Numbered from the stretch's first letter, positions 8,500-16,948 are shown. The stretch is DNA of 26,797 nucleotides from JACPLA01 sp035291905 (GCA_035291905.1 DATDRF010000044.1:1-26797), one strand, 5' to 3'. Translations and numbers: made by a program. Notes: generated from the letters alone by a model not told the origin.

Positions 8500-9324
8500 A
8501 TGAACACGGGAAAACAACTGCGTCTCCGGAGGGTATGGAAACACAAGCGAGCTGTGATCATTCCGTTCGATCATGGCCAGTACGGCGGGCCAGCGGCCGG
8601 TCTCGAAGACCCCGGGGCGCTCACAGAAAGGATCGCAGCGACGAACGCCGACGCGGTCCTTGTGACTCCCGGAGTACTTCGTGAGGTCGCCGGCCGGTTG
8701 GGCGATCTTGGTGTCATACTTCGGCTCGATGGTGCCTTTACCAAATACACGCCGGTCGCCGGAGACTATGAGACAATCTGCAGCGTCGATCTGGCGGTGA
8801 GATTGGGAGCGGATGCCGGTATCGTCTTCACATTCGTTGGAACGCAATTCGACGCGGCTTCGCTGAAGCGTCTTGGTCAGACAGCGGAAGATTCTGACAA
8901 GATGGGCCTGCCGCTGATTTCCGAGATTCTGGCTCCAAGCCTTTTGAATAATCACTTTGAGCGGGAGATTTTTGCCGCAAAGGGAGACGGGGATGTTGCG
9001 AGGGAGACCGAAACTGTTTCACGTATTGCGGCAGAGCATGGCGCCGATATCGTCAAGACCCGCTATTCGGGATCGGTTGCATCGTTTCGCCGGGTCGTGC
9101 AGACATGCGGTGCGAAGATGATCGTAGCCGGAGGGCCCAGGAAGGACCAGGGCGACGAAGCGCTTCTGCAGTTTGCCTATGATTGCGTCCAGGCTGATGC
9201 GGCGGGGATCGTCTTTGGAAGATCGGTCTGGCAGCACAAGAGCGTTGAGAAGCTTGTTGCTGCGCTTTGCGCGATCGTTCACGAGGAATCGTCTGTTGCG
9301 AGCGCTGTGAAGCTTTTACGATGA
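8500..9324 (+). CDS. Class I (DhnA/FbaB-type) fructose-bisphosphate-like aldolase
   Basis: The 274-residue protein matches the archaeal/DhnA-type class I aldolase group (DeoC/LacD superfamily). IIPFDHGQYGGP (Asp24) is the family opening motif, DIVKTRYSG contains the Schiff-base Lys186, and the IVAGGP and GIVFGRSVW loops bind phosphate. Enzymes of this group cleave fructose-1,6-bisphosphate, tagatose-1,6-bisphosphate or 2-amino-3,7-dideoxyheptulosonate-type substrates. The stop overlaps the ATG of a PfkB sugar-phosphate kinase, so the pair probably phosphorylates and then splits a ketose phosphate into two triose units, as LacC and LacD do. The ketose itself is not identified. Confidence 0.87.
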   Translation: MNTGKQLRLRRVWKHKRAVIIPFDHGQYGGPAAGLEDPGALTERIAATNADAVLVTPGVLREVAGRLGDLGVILRLDGAFTKYTPVAGDYETICSVDLAVRLGADAGIVFTFVGTQFDAASLKRLGQTAEDSDKMGLPLISEILAPSLLNNHFEREIFAAKGDGDVARETETVSRIAAEHGADIVKTRYSGSVASFRRVVQTCGAKMIVAGGPRKDQGDEALLQFAYDCVQADAAGIVFGRSVWQHKSVEKLVAALCAIVHEESSVASAVKLLR

Positions 9325-10250
9325 TCACAACTGTCACGCTGAACCCGATGTTGGACAAGACCGTGCGGCTGGACTCCCTGAAAAAAGGGGCCATCCACAG
9401 GGCATCGTCCATGTCGATGGTTGTCGGAGGCAAAGGGATCAACGTCGCACGCCAACTGAAATGTCTCGGTGTCGATGTTCTGGCAACGGGCTTTCTGGGT
9501 GGTGAAGTGGGTGAGGTGATCAAGAAGTTGCTGGAAAAGGAGGGGATTCGCCACGAGTTTGTTGACGCCCTGGTCATGACGAGGGAAGGGGTGACGTATC
9601 TGGAACAGGATGGGACAGCAACGGCCGTCTTCGAGCCGTCGGAGCATGTAAGCGTCAATGCAGTGAATGAGCTCACCGGGAAGGTTTCTTCTCTTGCAGG
9701 AAAGAGCACATGGGTTGTGTGCAGCGGGAGTTCGGTTGGACATGAGTCGGATGATATCTTCTACGAGTCCGTTCTTGCGGCTCATAAAGCGGGGATCAAG
9801 AGCGTTTTGGATTCCTACGGCAATGCCTTGACGCTCGGATTGAAGGCGGTTCCGACAATGATCAAGCCCAACCGGCAGGAATTTGAACGGACGTTCGGGA
9901 CGGTGCTCAACAACGAGAATGAAGTGCGAAGGGGATTGGATAAGTGGAGAGGAGCGGGGATCAAATACGTTCTCCTGACTGATGGTGGAAACCCGGTGTA
10001 TGCAGCTGCGGACGAAGGTGAATGGAAGGTAACGGTTCCCTCTATCCAAGCGGTGAATCCGGTCGGGTCGGGAGATTCCATGGTCGGGGGGATGCTTTAC
10101 GGATTCACGAAGGGATGGGATTTCGAGCGGTCCCTGAGATTTGGCGTAGCAGCGGGCACCGCTAACGCCTCTGTGTGGGTGGTGGCGAATTCGTCGTACG
10201 AAGAGATCATGAAGTTTGAATCAATGATACAGGTGCACAAACTTGCTTGA
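9321..10250 (+). CDS. PfkB-family 1-phosphofructokinase / tagatose-6-phosphate kinase-like
   Basis: I choose the ATG at 9321 (overlapping the aldolase stop as ATGA) because the protein then opens with ITTVTLNPMLDKTV, the conserved start of FruK/LacC-type kinases; the frame is open somewhat further upstream. The 309 residues include the GGKGINVARQL substrate and lid motif and the NPVGSGDSMVGG motif with catalytic Asp252 and the anion hole. This LacC/FruK branch phosphorylates a ketose phosphate to a bisphosphate, which suits the aldolase encoded just before it. The product could be fructose-1,6- or tagatose-1,6-bisphosphate. It is the last gene before an intergenic palindromic repeat. Confidence 0.9.
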   Translation: MITTVTLNPMLDKTVRLDSLKKGAIHRASSMSMVVGGKGINVARQLKCLGVDVLATGFLGGEVGEVIKKLLEKEGIRHEFVDALVMTREGVTYLEQDGTATAVFEPSEHVSVNAVNELTGKVSSLAGKSTWVVCSGSSVGHESDDIFYESVLAAHKAGIKSVLDSYGNALTLGLKAVPTMIKPNRQEFERTFGTVLNNENEVRRGLDKWRGAGIKYVLLTDGGNPVYAAADEGEWKVTVPSIQAVNPVGSGDSMVGGMLYGFTKGWDFERSLRFGVAAGTANASVWVVANSSYEEIMKFESMIQVHKLA

Positions 10251-10292
10251 GCGCAGGTCACGCATTGAAACTCACTCACGTTGAAGAACAAA

Positions 10293-10385
10293 TTACACGA
10301 AGATCCACGAAGGAGCATGAAGAGACACGAAGGGGAGCGTGCTGTTCTTCTTGAACTTCGTGCATTCTTCGTGATCTTCGTGTAA
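10293..10385. repeat. Imperfect inverted repeat built from CACGAAG / CTTCGTG units
   Basis: In the 150-bp gap between the kinase and the first URO-D gene, the left arm at 10293-10312 reads as TTACACGAAG-ATCCACGAAG. The right arm at 10367-10385 is its reverse complement with one base missing. Further CACGAAG and CTTCGTG copies lie between the arms, so the RNA could fold into one long hairpin. It resembles dispersed palindromic repeats of the REP/MITE kind, but there is no transposase and I cannot count genomic copies. It could also act as an mRNA-stabilising or attenuating structure. No B12-riboswitch signature was seen in this gap. Confidence 0.7.
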
Positions 10386-10400
10386 GTATTCTTTTGACAA

Positions 10401-11462
10401 ATGCCTCAACCACACACACGATTGACTGATGCTTTGGAATGTCGCAAGCCCGATCGGGTCCCGTTCGTTCCGGCAATCTATGAGCACAAGGCCTGGTTTA
10501 TCGGCGAGACTCCGACGCGGGTCTGCGGAGACCCCGATCTGTTCACGAAAGCCGTGTTGGCGGAATACGAGGCGGTACGATCTGATGCGCTCGTGATCGG
10601 CCTGGATGTCTACAATGTCGAGGCGGAAGCTGTCGGGAGTGCCGTCACATATTTTGAGGGCGGCGACACCTACATCCCTGCGATCGGGAATGAAGGCGTT
10701 GTGCTGAAGGAGGAGATGCCGGTCAGTTCATTGAAAGTCCCTGAGCCGAAGAAGGACGGAAGGATGCCGGTCAATCTCGAGGTGGCACGCCGGGTTGTGC
10801 GCGCCCTTGGAGAGACCGTCCCAATTCGAGGCGCGATTTCCGGGCCTTTTTCACTCTCTGCAAATCTGGTCGGTGCTGAGAGCCTCTTCATGATGACGCT
10901 GACCGACCCTCAGCGGGCTCATGATATTCTGAAGTTCGCCGGCCATGTTGCAGCGGAATATGCAAGAGCGTACGTAGAAACCGGCTGTGGAGTGATTGCC
11001 TTTGACTCCCAGGCCTCGCCGGACCTTCTCTCCCCTGAGATGTACAGGAATTTCGTTCTTGAACCGACACAGGAATTGATTTCCTCGATTCGCCGGCTTG
11101 GTGTTGAGCATGTACCTCTTATTATCGGAGGAAACACCACACCGATGCTGTATTCCTACGTTGACACGGGCGGCAATAATATTCTGTGTGACACCCCGGC
11201 AGATGCCGCGGCCTTCGTTGATGAATGTTCGAAAAGAGGGATTGCATTTCGTCGTAATATCTCTACAAGAGATTTTCTGACGATCTCGCCGGAAGCGGTG
11301 TACCAGAAGGCGATGCTGTATCTCGAGGAGGCGAATGGATTCCCCGGATTCATTCTCGGTACCGGTGTTGTACCGTACGGAACGCCGAACGCGTGCCTGG
11401 CAGCCGTCCGCACGGCTGCGGAGGACTGGAAAAGTGAACTCAGACCATCGGAACGACTATGA
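10401..11462 (+). CDS. URO-D family methyltransferase-like protein lacking the H-x-C zinc motif
   Basis: The 353-residue protein is an URO-D-fold TIM barrel of the MtaA/CmuA methyltransferase side of the family: RKPDRVPFVP near the start, PIRGAISGPFSLSANLVG in the middle and GGNTTPML in the late barrel. In MtaA-like enzymes the last motif is preceded by His-x-Cys (HICGNTT-like), which binds the zinc that activates a thiol. Here the equivalent residues read Ile241-Ile242-Gly243, so classical zinc chemistry looks lost. A cysteine at 263 might contribute but is not in the usual place. The gene is coupled by ATGA to a second URO-D protein that does have the motif. A corrinoid protein in the same cluster suggests a methyl-transfer role rather than haem synthesis. 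Confidence 0.82.
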   Translation: MPQPHTRLTDALECRKPDRVPFVPAIYEHKAWFIGETPTRVCGDPDLFTKAVLAEYEAVRSDALVIGLDVYNVEAEAVGSAVTYFEGGDTYIPAIGNEGVVLKEEMPVSSLKVPEPKKDGRMPVNLEVARRVVRALGETVPIRGAISGPFSLSANLVGAESLFMMTLTDPQRAHDILKFAGHVAAEYARAYVETGCGVIAFDSQASPDLLSPEMYRNFVLEPTQELISSIRRLGVEHVPLIIGGNTTPMLYSYVDTGGNNILCDTPADAAAFVDECSKRGIAFRRNISTRDFLTISPEAVYQKAMLYLEEANGFPGFILGTGVVPYGTPNACLAAVRTAAEDWKSELRPSERL

Positions 11463-12592
11463 GTGAGAAGAGAATATGGACGCCGCGGGAGCGGATTCTG
11501 ACCGCGATGCGGCGTGGAATTCCGGACCGGGTTCCGGTCATACCGGACATATCGAACATGGTGCCGGCGCGGCTGACCGGCAAGCCTTTTTGGGACATCT
11601 ATCTTTACGAAGACCCGCCCCTCGATGTGGCATATCTCGAGGCGGTGAAACATTTCGGCATGGACGGATGGTACATCTATGATAATGCGACCATGCATGA
11701 AGACCCAAAGTGGAGCCATCGGGTCATTGACAAGAACGAAGAGGAAATCAAAGCAGAGCGATGGATCGACACGCCGTTCGGACGACTGGAAGAGGCCGTT
11801 TCGTATCCGGTCTCCGATCCTCCCTGGAATGTGCGCGGGATGATCCAGGATCTCGAGAAGGACTTTTCCAAGCTTCAATGGTATCTGGAGAACAAATCGC
11901 TCAAGAACATTTGCCGGAACCGTCAGAAGGTCGGAGAGCTGGCCATCTATGGCGTGGCCATCGAAACGTTTATGGGGTTCTGGGTCTGGGCGAGAGACGG
12001 CGGCTCCATGCAGGCGATCATGGATTTGATCGAGCGGAAGGATGTCATGAAGAGAGTCCATGAGGTCTACATGGCTTTCGTCGGACGCGCTGTCAACGAG
12101 ATTCTTTCTCAAAAACCGGATGAGATTCTTATCGCAGGCTCCGCATCGTCATTGACCCTGAGTTCACCCGATATTTATCGGACGTACGATCTTCCCCTCA
12201 TCAAGCTGATCTCCTCCGAATGCAAGAAAGCCGGGGTCATCTGTCACCAGCATACATGCGGAAAATCAGGAATGATCGTCGACATCAATTATCGTGAGAC
12301 CGATATCAACGTCATGGAGCCGCTTGAGCGGCCGCCCGGCGGTGATATCGACCTCGCCGAGGCGAAACGTCGCTATGGCGACAAGTTCTGTCTCAAAGGG
12401 AACGTGAACACCTTTGACACGATGTTGCGGGGAACTGTTGCCGATGTCGAGCGGGAAGCCAAGGCATGCATCGATGCCGCGGCTGGGGGAGGCGGATATA
12501 TTCTCTCAAGCGGAGATCAATGCGGGAGGGATACACCCGATGAGAATCTCTTCGCCCTGATCGACGTGGCCAAGTCGTACGGAAAGTACTAG
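11459..12592 (+). CDS. URO-D family corrinoid-dependent methyltransferase-like protein with intact zinc ligands
   Basis: A 377-residue URO-D-fold protein. It opens with PRERILTAMRRGIPDRVPVIP, the usual family start. The late barrel carries CHQHTCGKSG, giving the His265-x-Cys267 zinc pair, and Cys311 in KFCLKGNVN is the likely third ligand, as in MtaA/MtbA-type methyltransferases and MtvB-type demethylases. True uroporphyrinogen decarboxylases lack this zinc site, so a HemE role is unlikely. The ATGA overlap with the previous gene implies a two-protein unit. The probable partner is the free corrinoid protein encoded about 9 kb downstream. The methyl donor and acceptor are not shown by the sequence. 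Confidence 0.85.
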   Translation: MSEKRIWTPRERILTAMRRGIPDRVPVIPDISNMVPARLTGKPFWDIYLYEDPPLDVAYLEAVKHFGMDGWYIYDNATMHEDPKWSHRVIDKNEEEIKAERWIDTPFGRLEEAVSYPVSDPPWNVRGMIQDLEKDFSKLQWYLENKSLKNICRNRQKVGELAIYGVAIETFMGFWVWARDGGSMQAIMDLIERKDVMKRVHEVYMAFVGRAVNEILSQKPDEILIAGSASSLTLSSPDIYRTYDLPLIKLISSECKKAGVICHQHTCGKSGMIVDINYRETDINVMEPLERPPGGDIDLAEAKRRYGDKFCLKGNVNTFDTMLRGTVADVEREAKACIDAAAGGGGYILSSGDQCGRDTPDENLFALIDVAKSYGKY

Positions 12593-12610
12593 AAGCCATC
12601 TCAAAAAATG

Positions 12611-12738
12611 CAAAGGGCTAAAGCCCTTTGTTGATTTGTTGCTTTTTATTGCCCCGACCTTTAGGGCGGGGCAATGCCAAGTCCTCTTTTTAGGGTTTTA
12701 ACCCTTACAAAAGGAGGAGCGGACGTTTTTGAGTCCGC
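12611..12738. repeat. Array of four adjacent hairpins in the 192-bp gap upstream of the unknown hydrolase
   Basis: Four palindromes follow one another. (1) 12611-12630 is a perfect 9-bp stem around AA (CAAAGGGCT / AGCCCTTTG). (2) 12648-12675 pairs ATTGCCCC with GGGGCAAT. (3) 12682-12718 has an inner AGGGTT/AACCCT stem and an outer TCCTCTTTT/AAAAGGAGGA-like stem. (4) 12719-12738 pairs GCGGAC with GTCCGC. Short T- and A-rich linkers join them. None is a clean intrinsic terminator. The arrangement resembles composite REP/MITE-type intergenic repeats. In mRNA it would separate the URO-D pair from the following genes and might cause differential stability. Mobility is inference. Confidence 0.72.
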
Positions 12739-12784
12739 TTCTAATAATCCTTCGCAACAAAGTAGAAAACGAAAGGAAGTACGA

Positions 12785-15121
12785 ATGCCCTCGCTCCAAC
12801 AGGTTATCAGTCAGGCACAATCGATCCAGTATACGAACCCAACCATTCCGGTCGAAGAGACTGTTGCACTGGAACTGCAACTTCTGAATGGCTCAAAGGC
12901 TACCGTTGGATTCTCCACATCCCTGGAGACTCAAAAGGGTGCAATTCGCGTCGCGGTTGTGGAGGATCGTTCCCGATGGAAATCGATTCACCGCTCCCTC
13001 GAAGGGAAGCAGAATTGGGCGATGGCACGTCTTGGGGAGAATTCAGGCCTCGAGCTCTTGGTTTCACACCCGCATCTTCTCTATGGATTGTTCTGCCGCG
13101 TAAGGGATGAATGGGCAACCCGAGAGGCATCGGAATTCGCTGCTGGAGTTGTTTATTTCCCCGCTTTTCCCCGTCTAAGGCCCGTCTATGACCTCTTCCT
13201 GACACAACATGCACGAACGGTGAGAGATTTCGACAGGTTGGCCTACATCAAAGACCTGGCCCGGCTCGGGTTTTCCGATGCCGAGGTCAACGGGCTTGCC
13301 TTTCCGGTTCCCTTCGAACAAGGTCCGAAAGGAGAACTTCTCCACCGTTTCTACACGTACTGTCCTGCGCTTGATCAGTTTGTCTCCAGCAAATTGACAA
13401 AAGGTTTCTACGATGAAGATTACCTGCAGGCAAATCTCAATTACCTTAAGACAAACGCCGGGCTCGCCGAGAAATACGGACTGACCCCCGGGATCGTCTG
13501 CTTTGAACCGCGCTCGGTTCCCGATGAATTGTTGCAGCGATATCCGGTACTGCGCGGTGCACGCGTTGACCACCCTCTCCGAAGTTTCAAACCGCGGTAC
13601 AATTTGTCGATCGCCCATCCGGTCGTCCGTGAACATTATGCGGAAATGATGCGGAATTTGATGCACCATGTCCCCAACCTGGGGTCAATGTCCGTTTGGT
13701 CGAACGACAGCGGCGCCGGTTTTGAATACACGAGTTCGCTCTATGTGGGCCGGAATGGCGGCGGCTACGTCATCAGGGAATGGAAAGGGGACAAGGAGAT
13801 CGCCGAGGCGGCGGCGCTGAACCTCTTGCGGTTCATGAAGACCCTCCGGGATGCGGGACGCACGGTCAATCCGTCATTCCGCACGCTCCTGCGCCTCGAG
13901 CCGTTCTGGGCCGAGCACGATTACATTTGGAACGGGCTTGAAGACGGCCTCGATGTCGAGGTCTCCTCGCTTCAAACCAAAGGATGGGCTCTCTCATACC
14001 GGCACCCGAAATATCCCGAAGCGCGCGAGATTCATCAGATGGCGGTCTATAACCGGTTCACGAAAGAGGAGAAGCCTCTCATTCAGGATCTCGGAAAGAA
14101 AGGTTCAAAGACAGACGTCTATTTCACTCCGGGCGTGATCTGGAACCATGAGCCCCTGACCGGGGTCGCGTTTCCGTCTCTGGTCTACGACAAGATAAAG
14201 GACATGGCCGAGCAGGAGGTCGAAACTGCGTGTTTCATGGGAGGCGCGGTTCCCCAGTCGTTTGCTCCCTTCAATATCAACCAGGAGCTTGTGAGGGCAT
14301 TTCAGGCTGACAAGACTCTCAACCTCAAGGAATTCCTCCTCAGCAAAGCAGTATCCTGGGTCGGTCCGGATCTTGCCGAAGACCTGGTCAAGGTCTGGTA
14401 CCATTCCGACGAAGCGTTCCGTTCCTTCCCGATCCCGATCTGGATCTACGCTGCCTGGTCGGTGTGGTATCGGCTTATGATCCGGCCTATTGTTCCGAAT
14501 ATCGAAAAAATATCTGAGGCGGACCGCGCATACTATGAGAACTTCCTCCTTGCGACAACACACAACCGAACGCGGATCGATTTCCGCTACGACGTTGGTT
14601 TTGATCTCGTCGATCCGGCTCATGCCTCTTTCTGTGTGAGCGTGATGGATCGCGATTTGATGCCTGAGATCGAAAAAGCGCTGAAGCTTCTGGAGAGTAT
14701 GAGCGGACGCGCGAAAACCGGGGAGGCGAAGGCTTGTGTGACCGACCAGCACGATCGCATGCGCGCGCTCAAAAGCTGGTATCGGACCCAGCGAAACGTG
14801 ACCGCGTGGGTCGCGGGAGTCCACGGATATCTCGAATCGAACGACGCAAAGGAGAAAAAGGAATGCAGGGGCCTTCTGCACTCGATGGTCCTCGATGAGA
14901 TCCAGAACGCAAAGGAGCTCCTGCGGCTCTGGGAAACCGCGAAAACGAACTGGATGGTCGTTTCGGGCGTCGGAGAAACAACCTTCATGTACTATAAGAA
15001 TTTCGGGGAGCTCGTGAAGCGGAAGATCGAGCTTATGCAGGGTCATGAAAACGATGAGCCCTATGTCGATCCGGAATTCCAATGGCGTGTTCCGGGACTG
15101 ACATCCCCGGTTACTGCATAG
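12785..15121 (+). CDS. Large cytoplasmic protein of unrecognised family, glycoside-hydrolase-like architecture
   Basis: I choose the ATG at 12785 because an AGGAAG ribosome-binding site ends 5 bp before it; the longer frame runs into the hairpin array. The product has 778 residues, no signal peptide and no membrane segment. I do not recognise a named family. Residues about 1-140 look like a beta-rich N-terminal domain. Residues about 150-530 look like a TIM barrel, with strand-end motifs such as GARVDHPLRSFKPRY, SVWSNDSGAGFEYTSS and TPGVIWNHEP. Residues about 600-750 are helical. This three-part plan recalls GH67/GH84/GH115-type enzymes. Candidate acids are the Asp in WSNDSG and the Glu in GFEYTSS. 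Its position just before a symporter suggests intracellular cleavage of an imported oligosaccharide. Confidence 0.72.
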   Translation: MPSLQQVISQAQSIQYTNPTIPVEETVALELQLLNGSKATVGFSTSLETQKGAIRVAVVEDRSRWKSIHRSLEGKQNWAMARLGENSGLELLVSHPHLLYGLFCRVRDEWATREASEFAAGVVYFPAFPRLRPVYDLFLTQHARTVRDFDRLAYIKDLARLGFSDAEVNGLAFPVPFEQGPKGELLHRFYTYCPALDQFVSSKLTKGFYDEDYLQANLNYLKTNAGLAEKYGLTPGIVCFEPRSVPDELLQRYPVLRGARVDHPLRSFKPRYNLSIAHPVVREHYAEMMRNLMHHVPNLGSMSVWSNDSGAGFEYTSSLYVGRNGGGYVIREWKGDKEIAEAAALNLLRFMKTLRDAGRTVNPSFRTLLRLEPFWAEHDYIWNGLEDGLDVEVSSLQTKGWALSYRHPKYPEAREIHQMAVYNRFTKEEKPLIQDLGKKGSKTDVYFTPGVIWNHEPLTGVAFPSLVYDKIKDMAEQEVETACFMGGAVPQSFAPFNINQELVRAFQADKTLNLKEFLLSKAVSWVGPDLAEDLVKVWYHSDEAFRSFPIPIWIYAAWSVWYRLMIRPIVPNIEKISEADRAYYENFLLATTHNRTRIDFRYDVGFDLVDPAHASFCVSVMDRDLMPEIEKALKLLESMSGRAKTGEAKACVTDQHDRMRALKSWYRTQRNVTAWVAGVHGYLESNDAKEKKECRGLLHSMVLDEIQNAKELLRLWETAKTNWMVVSGVGETTFMYYKNFGELVKRKIELMQGHENDEPYVDPEFQWRVPGLTSPVTA

Positions 15122-15166
15122 GACGATCACTTTGACCGTGAATAATACCGGGCCAGCGAAATCCGA

Positions 15167-16948
15167 ATGATCGAATTCAACACCGTCAACATCGTCGATT
15201 ATGGTCTGATCGGTTTGTATTTCGCTGTCATTGTCTGGGTGGGTATTTATGCCTCCAGGCGGAACAAAACAACGGATGACTATTTCCGGGGAGGCGGAAA
15301 GATCCCATGGCTGATCGCGGGACTGTCAAACTGGGTCTCGGGATATTCGGCATTCATGTTTGTTGCTGCAGCCGGGTTTACATACCAATACGGTCTCGGG
15401 GCGGCGGTTATCTTCACGTCTGCATTCTGGTCGTATTTGCTGGGATATTGGGTGTTCGGGAAACGATGGAGCCGGGCGAGAATCCATTCTCCTCTTGAGT
15501 TCCTGACGAGGCGCTACTCTTCGTCCACGACGTATTTCTATTCCGTTACCTCCATCATCCCGCAGATTGTCGGCATCGGGCAGGGTCTTTATATCCTCTG
15601 CATCTTCATTTCGACAGCGCTGGGTTTCAACGACAAGACCTTCGATATGGGTATCATGACGATCACCGGATTTCAGCTTTCGATCATCCTCACAGGGACA
15701 GTTATGGTGCTGTATTCTGTGATAGGAGGCCTTTGGGCGGCCGTCCTCTCGGATACGGTGCAGGCGATCATTATCACGGTCATGACGGTCATTATTTTTC
15801 CGCTCTCCTATGAGTTCCTCGGCGGCGGAAACGGAATTATTGCCGGGTTCGAGAGGCTCCTGGCGGAGGCCCCCGCGGATTATTTCACGCTTACGGGCGA
15901 TACAGCCGATCCGCTCTTCCTCTTTGCATACCTGATCAACGTCATTCTGGGTTACAATGTCGGGTGGCAGATTGTTCAGAGGTATCACAGTGTTCCCGAT
16001 GAGCGTGACACCAGGAAGATGGCCCTTCTTTGCGCCGTTCTTTCTGTCGTCGGGCCGCTGTTATGGATCTTGCCTGTGATGGCCTCCCGCATCATCTTTC
16101 CCGACATGAATGCCATTTGGCCCTCGTTTGCCGTTCCTGCAGAGGCATCATTCGTCAGTCTTGCGCTGATGCTTCTGCCTCATGGGCTGATCGGGTTTGT
16201 CGTCTCGGCAATTCTCTCTGCGACCCTGGGGCAGGCAAATGATTCGTTCAACTGGCTCGCCGCAACCCTGACGAGGGATGTCTACGCTCCGCTGCAGCAG
16301 AAACTGCGCGGCACTCTTCCTACGGAAACAAGCCAGCTGCGAACGGCCCGGCTGACCATGCTTGTCGTCGGAATCCTCGGGATCGGTGTTGCTCTTTATA
16401 TCCCGAAGCTCGGAGGCGCCTTTCAATTTGCGCTCGGATTCTATTCCCTGACAGCCGCCTTTGCGATTCCAGTTGCGCTCGGCATTCTGTACACCCGAAC
16501 CCCCTGGTGGTCCGGCATTGCCTCGTGTTCCGCTGCCGTCGTGGTTGCCCTCGGGCTCATGGCACTCGGTCTCTGGGAGGAGAGCACCTATGTCCGCAAC
16601 ATGCTGAGTGAAACCGCTGTCGCATCTGTTGTCTTTTTCGGCTCTGCATTCTGGTTCAAACCCGACGATCCTCGAAACGTCGGCATTCTCAAGTTCGAGG
16701 CAGATCTGCAGACACCTTTTCGCGCGGAAGCTTCAGCCGTGAAGTTCTCCGGATTGAGAGTCTATCGCCTCATCGGACGGATCTGTGTTGTCCTGGGGAT
16801 CGTTCTGATCCTTTGTCTCTTTCTCCCTTCGACCCCCATTGCGCCTGCATATCTCAATGGTATTGCGGGGCTGTTGCTTACATCGTTGGGAGTACTCATT
16901 TTCTACGTTACCAGAGAACGGCGGGTCGAACCCGCGAGGGAACAATGA
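15167..16948 (+). CDS. Sodium:solute symporter (SSS/SLC5 family)
   Basis: The 593-residue integral membrane protein has roughly 13-14 hydrophobic segments. The first spans about residues 10-30, followed by TTDDYFRGGGKIPWLIAGLS, the classic SSS motif linking helices 1 and 2. WVSGYSAFMFVAAAGF, SVIGGLWAAVLSDTVQ and the NVGWQIVQRY segment are further family landmarks. It would import a sugar, uronate or oligosaccharide with sodium across the inner membrane. It sits between the unknown intracellular hydrolase and a coupled nitrilase-type amidase, so the substrate is probably a product of the surface and periplasmic enzymes of this locus. A weak ribosome-binding site precedes the ATG. The stop overlaps the next start. 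Confidence 0.92.
   Translation: MIEFNTVNIVDYGLIGLYFAVIVWVGIYASRRNKTTDDYFRGGGKIPWLIAGLSNWVSGYSAFMFVAAAGFTYQYGLGAAVIFTSAFWSYLLGYWVFGKRWSRARIHSPLEFLTRRYSSSTTYFYSVTSIIPQIVGIGQGLYILCIFISTALGFNDKTFDMGIMTITGFQLSIILTGTVMVLYSVIGGLWAAVLSDTVQAIIITVMTVIIFPLSYEFLGGGNGIIAGFERLLAEAPADYFTLTGDTADPLFLFAYLINVILGYNVGWQIVQRYHSVPDERDTRKMALLCAVLSVVGPLLWILPVMASRIIFPDMNAIWPSFAVPAEASFVSLALMLLPHGLIGFVVSAILSATLGQANDSFNWLAATLTRDVYAPLQQKLRGTLPTETSQLRTARLTMLVVGILGIGVALYIPKLGGAFQFALGFYSLTAAFAIPVALGILYTRTPWWSGIASCSAAVVVALGLMALGLWEESTYVRNMLSETAVASVVFFGSAFWFKPDDPRNVGILKFEADLQTPFRAEASAVKFSGLRVYRLIGRICVVLGIVLILCLFLPSTPIAPAYLNGIAGLLLTSLGVLIFYVTRERRVEPAREQ

Noticed and set aside
10293..10385. CRISPR array
   Set aside because: The repeated units are short, inverted and lack regular unique spacers; no cas genes are present.
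10251..10400. Cobalamin riboswitch upstream of the URO-D pair
   Set aside because: The gap is occupied by the CACGAAG palindrome and no B12-box-like sequence was found.
10401..12592. HemE uroporphyrinogen decarboxylases
   Set aside because: Tandem copies, MtaA/CmuA-like motifs, a zinc H-x-C site in the second protein and no haem-biosynthesis neighbours argue for methyltransferase-type members of the family.
12674..12784. 37-codon extension of the unknown hydrolase gene
   Set aside because: It is made of the hairpin repeats; the ATG at 12785 has a good AGGAAG site 5 bp upstream.
14105..15130. 341-codon open frame on the minus strand
   Set aside because: It lies wholly opposite the 3' part of the well-supported hydrolase-like gene, has no recognisable domain and no ribosome-binding site; it is an antisense shadow in GC-biased codons.
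16813..16944. 44-codon extension of the nitrilase gene
   Set aside because: Lies inside the symporter; the ATG at 16945 gives the normal family length and an ATGA overlap.
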